Source: Liolophura sinensis (Eukaryota; Mollusca; Polyplacophora; Chitonida; Chitonidae). Taken from it: 64,000 nt of DNA. The DNA lies in assembly GCF_032854445.1 (NCBI RefSeq), contig NC_088299.1, positions 5,987,001 to 6,051,000 on the forward strand, read 5' to 3'. The translations under genes and the position numbers were made by a program. The notes beneath the pieces are model-generated. The model was not told the DNA's origin. It did no database searches and saw only the letters and a program-made list of their open reading frames with translations. Positions within the stretch are counted from its first letter, which is position 1; each line of letters opens with the position of its first letter. Of this stretch, positions 63,660-64,000 are shown in pieces.

Positions 63660-64000
63660 AATGCCGGGCCCAAGACACCGACCTTTGGTGGATCACTGGC
63701 GAATTTTCCCGCATGTGACTTACAGATGTGCATGCCATATTGGTATAAGTGGTTTTCAATGAACGTTACACTATTCAAACGGCCACACGACCGTCGTCGC
63801 CAGCTTGCTGTCATCAAGACTCCACAAACATGCAGTGACAGAGAGGGGGAATTTACAAATCCCATGCCGAGTATAAAATAGAAATGTCTTCACATTTTCT
63901 AGATTGATGCTCTAACAGATTCAAATACACTAAGACATGTTAAAAAATCTTCGAAAAATCCCGAGTGCTGAAAGCATCAATCTCGAAGACTCAGACAGAG

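Overview
This is non-coding-rich animal nuclear DNA, not prokaryotic. It is AT-rich, has long introns with consensus GT-AG splice sites, long (TA)n and (CA)n microsatellites, and many copies of a tRNA-derived SINE whose 3' part (motifs such as GGTGTTTTACGCCGTACTC and CCAGCATTATGGTGGG on the minus strand) I associate from memory with lophotrochozoan, especially molluscan, genomes. A mollusc is the best guess, but no diagnostic gene confirms it. Nearly all ORFs over 60 codons are repeat-derived or chance.

The one gene I can support runs on the minus strand and is a secreted or membrane CUB-domain protein. Its exons, in transcript order, are 51604-51746 (5' UTR end, ATG, signal peptide), 23649-23905 (first three CUB cysteines), 15150-15329 (a 180-base exon, phase 0 at both ends) and 10873-10961 (the CUB LCG...EYLTVHF strand region). 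Phases agree at every junction, and the first intron is about 27.7 kb. The 3' end of the gene was not found and probably lies to the left of the window. A small candidate first coding exon of a divergent plus-strand gene lies at 52355-52413, so 51.75-52.35 kb may be a shared promoter region.

Layout. 1-5420 is a near-identical copy of 10320-15737, ends exactly at a 200-N assembly gap (5421-5620), and repeats exons 3 and 4 of the CUB gene with exon 3 frameshifted. This looks like an unmerged second haplotype or a scaffolding error more than a working tandem duplication. 5621-10319 and 15738-51603 are intron. They carry two SINE families, a diverged dispersed repeat of about 200 bp with at least eight copies, four minisatellites, a 149-bp tandem duplication and blocks of unique sequence that could be regulatory. 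52.4-64 kb is dense in TA microsatellites, foldback MITEs and young SINE copies with target-site duplications.

All calls come from reading the sequence by eye. No similarity search, gene predictor or transcript evidence was available.
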